Shown here in pieces: positions 46,051-56,871 of a stretch of DNA of 64,000 bases (position 1 is its first letter; every line of letters begins with the position of its first letter). The notes under the pieces were generated by a model. That model made no database searches. It had not been told where the DNA came from and saw only the letters and a list, made by a program, of their open reading frames with translations. Source of the DNA: Rhizomucor pusillus (taxonomy: Eukaryota; Mucoromycota; Mucoromycetes; Mucorales; Lichtheimiaceae); the NCBI GenBank assembly GCA_900175165.2, contig FWWN02000285.1, positions 65,953 to 129,952 of the forward strand. The letters are read 5' to 3'. The translations under genes were made by a program, and so were the position numbers.

Positions 46051-47956
46051 TCACGATAAAGACAAAGACAGTGCAAGAGGATTTACAGATAGTTAACGTA
46101 GGGGAAGAATGCAGAGATGCGTTCTTTCAAGGATAAAGAGATTGGAACAGAAAAGGAAGAAGAGGACGTGAGAAGACTGTGCAGGACGCAAGCAATTGTT
46201 TGGCAAGCAAGTTGCATCGACCTTGTTTAAATACTACAGGTCGAATGTAGAACCGCTGGCTTTCAAATCCACAGGTCATTTGGACTGGGCTATGGTTGCA
46301 CAAACTGCAACCAGGGAAGGTTTAGAAAAGCATGAGGGAGGCTGGTGCGCCGAAAACGTGGCTCTTGCGTTATTTTAGCTGTGAAATGAATTTACTGTTG
46401 CTTCAAAACATTCTCCTTGGGTAGGCGCTGAACGGCCAAGGTTAATTCGAGTCCTGATCTCTCTCCTTGCGCGATTTTTCAGGTACTGTGTAACGCGTTC
46501 TTTTTTTAATTGCAGGTTCGACTTTCTATACTAGGCTCGTCAGTTCGCTTTGTTCCAAAAAGAGAGTTTTTTGACCGAACGCGCGCGAAAGGGTTGTACC
46601 GAATTGACATCATATTCTGACACTCCCCTCTCACTCTATCTCCAAGCGAGCGCTCTGTGCGACGGAATCCTATGCTCAGCAGAACAAACCAGCTTCTTCA
46701 CAGAAGTCTGGATATCTGCCATCCTTCTGTACAGAAGACGGTGTGTGTACCCTTAAACCCTTCATGCCAGATGATGCTATACAAGCCTTTCTCCTTACGT
46801 CTCGCTGCATGCAGTTGCTCACGCGACTGTGTTCTATTCTTACACTTGTCACGGACCCTTGCCTCTCCTTTATTTGCCGTGTTTGTTTTGCCACCCGGCG
46901 GCGTGTGCATAACTGGGCCGAAACTCTACATGCACGTGGCTGCAGCATCGAGGCAACTTCGTTCGTGGCCGAACACCTGACTCATTTTTTGCTAGTTACG
47001 GTAAAGGATCCTTCCCGGTTATCCCCGCGTGGAACATGCCAACCCATTTTCCAGGGAAAACTTTAATCATCCTTTGCTCCTTTCCACTTTTCCCTTATGA
47101 AAAATGGACGGCATTAATTGGCAAATCGCATGACGAGTTTCTGCTAATAAAGTATTTGGACCTCCATGTTCCACTTGATGGGGCTGTCGCGCCTGCTTGG
47201 CCGGGTAAACTTAAGCTCGCGTGCATGCTGCTGCTCTTTGCTAGAAGCTGAACTCTGTCTATCATCTGAGCTTTCTTTTCAAACGCAACGTCACTGAGGT
47301 AGTACCTGCCTTGGATTATGATCCACCATTGGTTCGCAATCGTATCATGTCAATCGATGAAATTGATGTAGCTTAGATCAACATTCAGCGATGAAAAAAC
47401 AACGTGCACGGTCTAGACTGTGGGGTTACAAGTTCTCACGCAGCATTCTTTAAGCTTCTAGATGTCTATTCAACCATGGAATTTGCGGAAATTTTATTGT
47501 GGCTCTGACAACATCAAAGGAAACCTGGCAAGAGCGTGTATGAAATAGAGATCGTCTGCCTGGGTCATTTGCTTCTCTACCGTAACTTTGGGTTAAATGC
47601 GCAAGGTTATTCTATTTACGTCAATTGTATCGGCTCGTGATCCGATGTGTCCCGTGGGTTATCTGTATTTGGCAGAAAAACGCAGTCAAGGACTACATAC
47701 TGACAAACAAACAAACAAAACACAACTCGCAAAGGCACAGTGTAATAGATAGATTATTCTCGGTCAAAGGACTTGAAACATGCAAAACTTTCGGAGACGG
47801 TGCAGAATCTTGCCGAATTTTGCGCCGTGTCTCTTACACTATTCACTCCTGATTTATTTTTTGCGTTACCAGAAAATAAAGGTATAAAAGTCTACAGCGT
47901 CCGTATTTAATGTTTTCATTTCCTTGTCTTTAGAATAGCGATATAGGTAGCACGTT
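46051..47956. other. Long region upstream of the C2H2 gene
   Basis: About 1.9 kb with no supported exon chain. It includes a (CAAA)-type short tract near 47700-47720. It is probably regulatory and 5' UTR sequence of the minus-strand C2H2 gene. Confidence 0.4.
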
Positions 47957-48310
47957 TCAACGTTTTGTTGCAATGAGCTTTTCGCGACGGTCTTGTAAAT
48001 CAGAAACCGTTCTTAACCGTTTGAATGTGAGGTGACAACTTCCATAGTTCAAAAATTCATAAACGGCTAAATCTTCGCCCCGATCCGAACGAGCATGCAG
48101 AATATCATTATCACATAGATCTAGTGTCGTTCCTCTAACATGCCGATAAGATCGATTTACTGGAGACGTCATTTTTGTGCCTTGCTCTCCCTGAAATTGC
48201 AGACAAATAATGGAACTCCTCTCAATGCAATGCGACGAGTACTGGTATCGAAAAAAGCACGTGGGAAAACGGCCGATGATCTTCACCACATGACACTGTA
48301 AAGGAGACAT
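47957..48310 (-). CDS. Hypothetical protein, single exon (weak)
   Basis: An uninterrupted frame of 117 codons from an ATG at 48310 to a TGA at 47957. The C-terminal part (VRGTTLDLCDNDILHARSD, LAVYEFLNYGSCHLTFKRL) has a natural composition. No family is recognised and no splice or promoter evidence supports it beyond its length. Confidence 0.32.
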   Translation of the reverse strand: MSPLQCHVVKIIGRFPTCFFRYQYSSHCIERSSIICLQFQGEQGTKMTSPVNRSYRHVRGTTLDLCDNDILHARSDRGEDLAVYEFLNYGSCHLTFKRLRTVSDLQDRREKLIATKR

Positions 48311-49067
48311 TTATAACTTGAAGCTAACTGCAGCTCTTTCCAAAAACGGTGTCCTCCCACTACACGTTAAAGCACATATAGATTTCTTCCGCAAACAAGG
48401 CTGTACAAGACTTTAAGCAATGAAGAGCAACGCTGTGCCCCTCGCAGATGTAGACAAAGCGCATAGCTGTACACTCGCATTTATCAGCGACGTTCCGATG
48501 CCGGTGACATAATTTTAAGACTTATAATTGGACTGTGCCGTTTGAGTCTTGGCATCCTTGAAATCACGACGTATACGCGAAAGTTTTATTTGCGACAGTG
48601 TATTGTTTTACAAGAAACTTACAGCGTTACCACGCTGCTGTGCTAAATCTGCTTGATTCCATTATAGCAATACAAACACGATCGTGAAGTGTTTGTATGG
48701 CTTTATCAGCAGCCAAACATTTCGGTTATAGCTATCTTTTTACATATGTCTGACCGTATATTTTCTGAGTAACATCTCAGTATCGGCACACAGAAACATA
48801 GACAATGAAATGAACTGGTCACATTCACTGTATGTCCAAAAAGGTTGAACGGAAAAGCCAAATTAAGGAGTAAAAAGGTGCCCTTTATGATGGAAGCCAA
48901 GAAATTACATTAAACTTTTGCATTTATAAATGGTTACAACTGATGAAAGTGTTACTTAAGATATCCTGAGTTTGGGCAGTAGTATCCAAGGAAATATCAG
49001 TCCATCATCAAACACAGCTCTCTTGCATTCACTTCCGACAGCTGGACACAACCTATTGCGATACCTC
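48311..49067. other. Intergenic region
   Basis: No supported gene; short frames only. The end nearest 49067 may hold 5' UTR of the ASXH-like gene. Confidence 0.4.
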
Positions 49068-49852
49068 ATGCCTGCGAGCCTTGACAGCGATCAACCACGC
49101 CGTAGACACACCCGAGCGGATCAAAGCGTGAACGAAAAAGAGATTAGCGATCTTTTGAACAATCGGAAAAGCAAACTAACCAAGGTTGATGAACTGAGCA
49201 GCAAGTTGAATGAATCTGTGTTAGAGTGGCTTCCCGAAAGCGACTATCTTGAACTTTGCGACCTTTTGCCACCCATCGATTTGTACTTTATCCGCAGACC
49301 AGATGTAACGAATTCTGACGATGACGATGACGGGCTGGGTGACAACGACGATGATAACAGCCCGTTGGAGGAAATCATTGAAGAATATCCAAAAAATGTC
49401 GAGGATGCTATCCGCATGAAGAATGATCCGCGCTGCGTGCCGTGTATCAAACCAGAGATTTTCAAAGAACCTGCATTCAAAGAAACGGTAGAAGACTGGC
49501 AGGTGCTGCTTGCAGAGGGCATGCTTGAACCGTCAGACGACGAAGAGCAAAAGTCAAACGCACATCTACCGCCACCACAGAGACAATCATCGCGAAAACG
49601 GAGCTGGAGCAAAGCAGAAGACGACGGTTGGAAGGTAAATTCACGACTGACTTCAATCTCTTTACGCGGCACATATGCTCATACCTACATTAACTGCTTT
49701 GGAATAGGATGATAATTTTGAAGCATATTGGGGTGAACGCTTGCAGAAACAAAGGAAGTCGTAAGTTTAATTTGCTTGTTAAATCTCTAGAACCCGATCC
49801 TAAGCGAGCCGATAGAAATTCTAGGGCATCAGGGACAAAGAATACGAAATAG
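49068..49852 (+). CDS. ASXH/DEUBAD-like domain protein
   Basis: Three exons (49068-49634, 49708-49760, 49825-49852) give 648 nt, 215 residues from the ATG at 49068. The middle shows LLNNRKSKLTKVDELSSKLN followed by WLPESDYLELCDLLPPIDLY, matching the pattern of the Asx homology/DEUBAD domain (KSKL, W..LP, L..LLP). A later block, FKEPAFKETVEDWQVLLAEG, fits the end of the same domain. An Asp run (NSDDDDDGLGDNDDD) separates the two. In animals this domain activates the BAP1 deubiquitinase and ASXL proteins act on chromatin; a similar role here is inference. The C-terminus is basic (RQSSRKRSW). Upstream of 49068 the frame stays open to about 48972 without an ATG, so an upstream exon cannot be excluded. 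Confidence 0.65.
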
Positions 49853-50507
49853 TATGCCATCGCTTGCATTGATATTGATCTTCAACAACGAACAATATAC
49901 CCTAAACAGTCAATATGTTATCCACACGGCTTTTGCGTAATGGAGAATCGGAAATAACAGCCTTTGTATTGAACAGTACTGTAACCTTCGAGCACGAGAA
50001 CGTATCTACTTGGCAATGCTAGTTTTTGGTTTTGGTCTCTCCTGTATGAATCGTCTGGAAGTGCGCTACAAAGTAGCGCTCTCCGTTTGCCAAAGTTCAT
50101 TATGCTTGGAAACCACCAGATTTATAAAGTAGATTAAGGGAATGGTTGTACCTTTATCTATTATTAGTTTGTGTTGCGGGACCGCAATGCTGCCCCGTTG
50201 CTGAAATTGGGGCCGGCGGTGTGTCCTAATATATCGGGTCAGAAAAGAGGAAACAATTATCAACCTGGGGAAGCTCATAAAGTATTACTTACAGCCCAGA
50301 ACAAATGATGTGGACAGGTCCTTAAAGTCCTTCTGGCATAAATAATGATCTTGAATTAATATTACCTGTCTCCATATAGAGTCGTAATATTTTCGTATAT
50401 TCGTACAGCCAACGATATATCACATCCGAATATCTAGTTCGATGGAAGCTATTGATACAGAATGTTAAGACGCTCAAGTTAGCATATTACGTACACACTC
50501 CTCCATC
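49853..50507. other. Region with ambiguous short frames
   Basis: Minus-strand fragments at 50000-50280 are open and contain possible donor and acceptor sites, but no consistent exon chain could be built. Treat as undetermined. Confidence 0.3.
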
Positions 50508-50819
50508 ATGATCGGCCGTTACCTACATTTCACAGCTTCCCTCCCATATCTTCCAACCGCCAAAACCATTAAACTGGTTTCCATTGTTGGTATATCATAC
50601 ACTGGGACTATGGATGCAATGTTCAGTCTTCTGCACCGGAAAACTTGGTATTTTCTACTGCTCTGCCTTACCATTATCAGCAGTTCTGCATTCCTGAAAA
50701 GACCTAAAAGTAGTCCGTAAGTCAGTGATCCACGGCCTAGAGTGTCGCTCTGGCTAAATAACATTATTGTTAGAAAAAAAACGTATTCTTTTGCATTATC
50801 TCATACTCTTATTCGCTGA
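50508..50819 (+). CDS. Small putative membrane protein, two exons
   Basis: Exons 50508-50716 and 50774-50819 join through a 57-bp intron with a consensus GTAAGT donor and TTAG acceptor; the 255 nt sum is in frame (84 residues). One hydrophobic segment (TWYFLLLCLTIISSSAF, residues ~46-62) could span a membrane. The C-terminus is basic. No family is recognised. The perfect donor and preserved frame raise confidence above chance. Confidence 0.42.
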
Positions 50820-50920
50820 ATTTAACAACAGACTCTTTAGACCCGCCCTGAAATTGGCTCCAATGCTATCTGTGAGCTGTTTCCAATTTCGCCTTTTTTG
50901 ACAGTGCAGGGACATAGATC

Positions 50921-52066
50921 ATGTCTACTTTGCAACCTACAACGGTCCTGCAAACATGCAAGAGTAACTTGTCTTCAATCTGCCAGTCCGGACAAGATTT
51001 GCTAGAACGATGTACAGTGGCCATATTGCGGAAAGGTCCTATACCCCGTCATGTTGGATTCATTCTTGATGGCAATCGAAGGTTTGCACGCAAAGCTGGA
51101 GCTCAGAGTACACGATTTGGCCACTATGAAGGCTTTCGACAGCTAGAAAAGGTTGCTTCTAAGAGAGCCTGCAACGCAATCTAAACTGGATCTAACCCAA
51201 CACTGCCTGCTCTCAGGTGCTCGAATTATGCATGCGCTTAGGAGTGGAGGCGGTCACCGTATTTGCATTCAGTATCGAAAACTTCAAACGATCAAAAGAA
51301 GAAGTGGACTACCTTATGGACTTGTTTCGAGAAGCATTCGCCAGTTTTTGTGATGAAAAGTAGGTATCGATTAAGGTATCTGTAGATCTACATTGCAGGC
51401 TAATGTATCTTTTCTCTAAATGCAGCGAACTAGTCGATGAATATGAGATTGGTGTACATTTTTGCGGCAATTTGAAATATCTACCCAAAGACGTTGCTGA
51501 ATTGGCGATTAAAGTAGTCGAACGAACCAAACGTAACAAAAAGTAGGTTTTTGTAAAGCATCAGACAAGTATCAAGGATCATGCGAAATGAACAAATGAA
51601 TTTGGCTTTTGAAGGAGAATCTTCAACATCTGCTGTCCATACACTGCCCGCGACGAAATGACAACAGCTATTAAGGATAGCATACGACTAGTTGAAGAGA
51701 ATAGAATATCAATAGAGTAAGTCAATGTGTAGAGGTAGTAAGTTTGCATTCTGACATGAAGTTTTCCAAAGGGACATTGATGAACAGCTCATCAGCAGTA
51801 ATCTATCCACATCACACAGCCCGCCTCTGGATATTCTCGTACGCACATCAGGCGAGATACGTTTGAGCGATTTCTTGCTGTGGCAGGTCAGTATAAGTCT
51901 CACGACCTATCTTTCGATGCTCTGCTGATAATATATGTAGGCAAGCGATGGGTGCCAAATACAATTTATAGATTGTTACTGGCCCGAATTTTCGCTGTGG
52001 AAGTTTTTACCCATCCTTCTAGAATACCAAATCTATCAAAACCGTGCTGTTGAAACGGATAGCTAG
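50921..52066 (+). CDS. RER2: Cis-prenyltransferase (dehydrodolichyl diphosphate synthase)
   Basis: Six exons run from the ATG at 50921 to the TAG at 52064-52066. It elongates farnesyl diphosphate with isopentenyl units to make dolichol precursors at the ER or lipid droplets. Landmarks are [17 protein letters not shown] (the catalytic Asp in DGNRR), [11 protein letters not shown], the exon-2 core [34 protein letters not shown], and the diagnostic C-terminal block [19 protein letters not shown]. An aromatic motif ([16 protein letters not shown]) follows, and it ends [14 protein letters not shown]. The RER2 versus SRT1 paralogue is not decided; the symbol is by similarity. Confidence 0.93.
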
Positions 52067-53291
52067 CAGATAGATCACACCGCATGAACGATAGTGAGCC
52101 CCGTACCCAAAATACCCATTCAGTAAATTTGAATCTCCGTTATTGCATGCATTCCACAGTCAACATCTCCGGTCAATGCCAAGGGAGCCGGTTTCAAGGA
52201 GACAGAGGAGCAAGGGGTATAGCTGCTTTCTAGGAGACTTCTCTTATATTCATGGATGAAGAAGCTATGAATAGATCTACATTGTGGGAGAAACGGATAA
52301 AAGGATGTGGTGAACGAGTAATGACAAGAAGCTGCAAATGAATATTGGTTAAAGGAAAAATCATGCCACAAGACAAGGTCTCTGTACTTTAATAATACGT
52401 AAGCCGTTGAGAAAGAGTCGATTTTAAAGCTGGTACCTCACATCGATACGATAAAGCGAATTTTGGAAACAGTTATCATGGCAGCATTATCGTAGCAACC
52501 TTGTCTTTGCTGTCAATTGTCGTACACGCAAAAGACAATGCATATCTAGAGATCCCATGGTATATATGCAGTAATTTGGGTCTTATCTTCTTATCAAAAT
52601 TCCTCGGATAGAATTCCATGATCCCAATCTCGTAGCTCAAATCGAAGAAGGGTGCATAAAATGAATGCAAGTTCTGTCACACGTCAATACCATGTTGTGG
52701 GGAGAAGCAGAGATTCATATTATAGTGGCCGGAATGGCGCCTTTTAAGAGCATATTTCGAATGGATATCATTTGACGATCGTGGATACGGAAGGCGTATC
52801 AGTCTTACAAAGATATTTGCGTTATCGGCCGGGGTCTGCAAGCATAAATGAAATGCCAAGCTTAACTTGGTTTAGCGAGAAGATGTGGCTCACATCATTG
52901 GCTTGAGTCACTTGGAAGTTTCGCTTTTATAGTTCTCGGAGAACGGCAAAAACCTGATATATTGGGACCTGCCTGCAGCCCCTCGCACAATGGAATATTG
53001 GTAAATCTTCCATACTCAGACGCATACATGGTCTCAGTTACTACAGAGCTTCGATATCGCGTTGTTACATATGTGGCAGTGCCCACTCAGCCAACCTAAC
53101 CATCGAGGCGCAACAGCGATTTTCAAGTGACTAGTTTAAGAGCGGTTTGGGGCTTATGTATATCATCTACAAAGCATCGCGCACTTTGCTGCGTGGCTGA
53201 CGAAAGTTTAGTTCTTAATTCACTTTCCGTTGCACTGCAAAATATAGACAACAAAAGTGTAAAATTTAGACGGCGCGTGTTCCACAATCGA
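52067..53291. other. Intergenic region without a supported gene
   Basis: About 1.2 kb of mixed sequence with only short, conflicting frames. A TATAAATA element on the minus strand lies close by at about 53321-53328. Confidence 0.4.
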
Positions 53292-53612
53292 TCAAATGAT
53301 TGGAGCAAAATCAGCCCCGTATTTATATACCATTGCCCGTATAGTTACAGCAGTGGTGTAAAGGCAACTGCAAACCAACAATAGCTGATTTCTTTCCCAA
53401 TGCCAGTTACACTCAATCAATGCAATAAATAACATAGCCAGTTGCAGGATCAGCGAAGCAGTAGCTGTAAATGTAGTACCTACCAACATCCATTGGAGTA
53501 CAGAGTGGGTTTCGAGGGAAAGAAGAAACATACAAAGACGGTCTAAAAATAAAATGGCTGTTTTTGGAAAATGTCGTGGTAGCCCAACGCCACTCTTTTC
53601 CAGCTGTGCCAT
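53292..53612 (-). CDS. Possible small membrane protein (weak)
   Basis: An uninterrupted 106-codon frame from an ATG at 53612. Two hydrophobic segments (VGTTFTATASLILQLAMLFI and QLLLVCSCLYTTAVTI) separated by a Glu/Trp-rich loop suggest a two-span protein. It lies 78 bp from the divergent GT2 start codon, so it overlaps the likely GT2 promoter and may be chance. No family is recognised. Confidence 0.32.
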   Translation of the reverse strand: MAQLEKSGVGLPRHFPKTAILFLDRLCMFLLSLETHSVLQWMLVGTTFTATASLILQLAMLFIALIECNWHWERNQLLLVCSCLYTTAVTIRAMVYKYGADFAPII

Positions 53613-53690
53613 GAAAAGCCTCCTTTTTCAGAGGGTTTCTTCTTTCTTCCTTTTGCTCATCGCGCTCGCTTCCTCTTTTCAGGTACAACC

Positions 53691-55314
53691 ATGTTGTATT
53701 TGACCGATGACTTGGGCTTGCTGCCCTTTTTCCTGCCATTAGGCGTCATTGGTTTCTATCGTTACCTTTGGTACGCTATCCGAATCATTGCGTATCTCGT
53801 CTACCAACCTCGACGACCACGAGCAAATCCTACGTATCGAGCCGAGGAAGATGTTACAATTATCGTACCAACAATTGACGCCGGTGAAGAGTTCAAAATT
53901 GCAGCCAGAAGCTGGCTCGCCTGCAAGCCCAAGGAGATTCTGATTATTACAGAAACCAGTATGAGAGGGCCGTTGCAGGAGCTAGCAAACGAAGTAGACC
54001 CCTCAAGAATCAGGGTGCTAACGGTTCCTAAGGCCAACAAACGCCTGCAGATGGTTGAAGGTGTCAACAACACAACCACCGAAATTCTTGTATTTGCCGA
54101 CGACGACGCCATTTGGAAGCCGACTATGCTCGATTATATTTTGGCTTGCTTTGAAGATTTGAAGATGGGAGGTGTAGGCACTTCTCAGACCGTGCACGCC
54201 GTCGATCCCAATGGCCATCAGACGATGTGGGAAATTCTGGCTGGTTTCCGTCTTACCAGTCGAAATATTGAAATCGCAGCATCGACGCATATTGATGGCG
54301 GTATTTGCTGCCTATCAGGACGCACAGCTGCCTACCGTACTCTCATCTTGAAAGACCCTGCTTTCCAGTACTGCTTCACGAACGACTATTGGCTCGGCAA
54401 ATACCCACTCAACTCGGGCGACGATAAATTCTTGACTCGCTGGATGGTATCGCACGGCTGGAATACTTATGCCCAGTGCTGTAAGGAGGCCGAGTTGTTT
54501 TCGACATTCAAGAACAACTGGCGCTTCTTGAAGCAGGTCTTGCGTTGGACCCGTAACACCTGGCGCTCAGATTTCCGCTCTCTTTTCACCGAACGTTACA
54601 TTTGGCGCAGACATCCTTATGTCGCTTTCACTATGGTCGACAAGATTTTCAATCCCTTGACTCTTCTAGCTGGTCCGATCTTGGTCGGCGTGTTTGCTTC
54701 ACTGCAAGAAAAGAACGCAGGTCCTACTAACCCACCGCTACCTGCATGGAACGTTGCCGTATCTTACATCTGCTGGCTGCTTGTTACCCGTTTTGTCAAA
54801 TTGATCCCCCACTTTTTGAAGCGACCGCAAGATATCTGGGTTCTCCCATTCTGGCTGGTTTTCAACTACTACTTTGCGATTATGAAGATCTATGCCCTCT
54901 TTACACTGCACGTTACTGCCTGGGGTACTCGCACATTTGCCAATGTAAGTCACAAAACTCATGCTTGCTATACATCTATAAGCTAAACTTTATGCAATTC
55001 AGGGTGAAGGTTTGGGTGCAACTATGGAAGAGAAGGAAAAGGGATCCCCTGAAGGATCCTCCCACGAGACTCTACGCAATACTCCAGAAGTAAAGATCGA
55101 GATGGATGAACTGAATCGTTCGCACAACAACAACAGCAATGTGAATAGCAATAACCATCAGCATTCCGGTGCGGATAATCGACGTCACGCAGACCCCTTC
55201 AACGACGACTACAACGAAGATGAGTATCGTCCACCTGCACCGGCATTCTATGATCGCCAAAGCGGTTACGAATCCGTCCCCATGCAACATCAAGCTGCTG
55301 CACCTCACAACTAA
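53691..55314 (+). CDS. Processive family-2 glycosyltransferase (hyaluronan/CPS1-like)
   Basis: Exons 53691-54944 and 55003-55314 give 1566 nt, 521 residues. One N-terminal hydrophobic segment (LLPFFLPLGVIGFYRYLW) precedes the GT2 domain. The catalytic motifs are VTIIVPTIDAGEEF, the DxD-type VFADDDAIWKP, the GDDKF acid and the processivity motif KQVLRWTRNTWRSD in place of QxxRW. Two to three C-terminal membrane spans follow (NPLTLLAGPILVGVFASL, WNVAVSYICWLLVTR, LPFWLVFNYYFAIMKI). This arrangement fits fungal CPS1/hyaluronan-synthase-like and type-2 polysaccharide synthases at the plasma membrane; the sugar is not known. The last ~100 residues are a cytosolic tail rich in Asn, His and charged residues. 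Confidence 0.9.
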
Positions 55315-55748
55315 ACTCCAACTAATTTTGTAATTAGTCCCCCGACCTTCAACTTTCTTATCATCCAGACATTGGCAGCGTAGAAATACCAGGACAAGCT
55401 GCTCCTATCTTTCTTTACATATCTCTTTTTCTCTCACTCATCAACTCCTTCCTTCTTGTTGTAGCGTAACTTGCGTTTTGCTTCTCTTTCCTTTTTCTGC
55501 ACTATCTTATATCTGACATGGCTCCCTACTAAATTATCCTTCGGAAGCTAATAGATACTCTCACGTATCTTTTCTCTCTCTTTCTCTCTCTGTCTTTGCA
55601 ATTCATCCGCAGTAGTCTGAATCTCCATGCTAGTCCACCTGTCGATAATTGCATTTTGTAATTAAGCTTTATTGCAAATAGGTTCGTTTGATGGATCTTG
55701 TAAGCATCTTTGTAATAGTCTATGGACAGATAGCATGCAAAAGTGTAT
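55315..55748. other. Convergent 3' region (GT2 / MTG1)
   Basis: Lies between two converging stop codons and holds both 3' UTRs. It is pyrimidine-rich on the plus strand near 55560-55600. No gene is seen. Confidence 0.5.
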
Positions 55749-56786
55749 TTACAATGGTGATGGTTCAGATGATGAAGTTGATGATGATGCATTTTTCATC
55801 CGTTCTTCCTTGCGTTGCTGAAGCTTTGCTAACTTCTTAATTTGGCGTCTGCTTGGCTGCAGATTAGGTGTCTGCGACTTGTCGAATGCTGCTTGCAAAC
55901 TTTCCTGGTTCAAATCGTCCAAGGTAAACCGACCAAACTTGCCCTCACGGTATTGCTTTAGGAAAAATTTGCTAGCCAGCGTGAAATCCAATTCGCCTCC
56001 CTTGACAACAGCACCGATACGTTTGGCTACGGCTTCTAACAGCACATTGATGTCGTTTGTCGGTTCTGCCATGTTGAAATATGACGTATAAATATCATAT
56101 GCATGACGCCGGTTGAGTTCGTACAGCAGATAATCAGCCATCACCTGCTCGTCTGCAAGGTGGTCGCGGATACCGCCCGTAACTGCCACTTTGAGACTTC
56201 GTATAGGATCGCCAATGTGAGGAACCATGACACCCGGGGTATCAATCAAATAGACGGCTGGGTGTTCCTTGACCTTGATGGTGCCTACAACGTTGCGTGT
56301 AACGCCAGGCTGGTTGCCAGTAGCGGCTGCCTTGCCTTTGCCAACACCCACGCGGCGCAGTGCGTTTATCAACGAGGATTTACCAACGTTCGGCATACCA
56401 ACAATCATAAGCGTCACTTGGGGTATCGGTTGTGCAAGCGAGGCAGCATGCCGCAAAATAGCACGAATGTCCTTGTCGGTCTGACAGCTCGTGAACAGCA
56501 CAGGCTGGTTCAACTCTGTCAATGCCTTTTGCACAGGCTGTTTCGTGTTGGGATCCGCCAGATCGTACTTATTGTATACAATCAGTCGAGGCTTTTTACC
56601 AACTACTTTTTCAAAGTTGGGATTGACAGACGAAAGTGGTATTCTAGCGTCACGCACTTCCACAACGAGATCGACACCATTCAGACGTTCAGAGATTAGG
56701 CGAAGGCCTTTCGCCATATGTCCCGGAAACCAGTTAATGACGCGATCGTATGGAAAGCTCGATCGTGGAATGAAACGGGCGGCCAT
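55749..56786 (-). CDS. MTG1: Mitochondrial ribosome-assembly GTPase (YlqF/MTG1 family)
   Basis: A single-exon gene of 346 codons. GTPase motifs appear in circularly permuted order: G4 NKYD, then G5 TSCQ, then G1 GMPNVGKSS, then G3 DTPG, the hallmark of the YlqF/YawG group. The N-terminal INWFPGHMAKGLR is the family's conserved leader. It helps mature the mitochondrial large ribosomal subunit. I chose the ATG at 56786 (MAARFIPRSSFPYDRV), which leaves a short basic N-terminus as a likely targeting peptide. The gene sits 85 bp downstream of the tandem ZWF1. Confidence 0.95.
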   Translation of the reverse strand: MAARFIPRSSFPYDRVINWFPGHMAKGLRLISERLNGVDLVVEVRDARIPLSSVNPNFEKVVGKKPRLIVYNKYDLADPNTKQPVQKALTELNQPVLFTSCQTDKDIRAILRHAASLAQPIPQVTLMIVGMPNVGKSSLINALRRVGVGKGKAAATGNQPGVTRNVVGTIKVKEHPAVYLIDTPGVMVPHIGDPIRSLKVAVTGGIRDHLADEQVMADYLLYELNRRHAYDIYTSYFNMAEPTNDINVLLEAVAKRIGAVVKGGELDFTLASKFFLKQYREGKFGRFTLDDLNQESLQAAFDKSQTPNLQPSRRQIKKLAKLQQRKEERMKNASSSTSSSEPSPL

Positions 56787-56871
56787 GGTGACTGAAAAAA
56801 GGTTCACTGTAAGTAAAGTATAGCCAGCCGTCCGATTAATTGCAATTACGCTGAATAAAATCTATATTACT

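Noticed and set aside
47690..47725. AAAC/CAAA tandem tract as a possible CRISPR or satellite unit
   Set aside because: A short simple repeat only; no spaced direct repeats are present.
56103..56699. Plus-strand frame of 198 codons
   Set aside because: Antisense shadow of MTG1, whose GTPase motifs are unmistakable on the minus strand.
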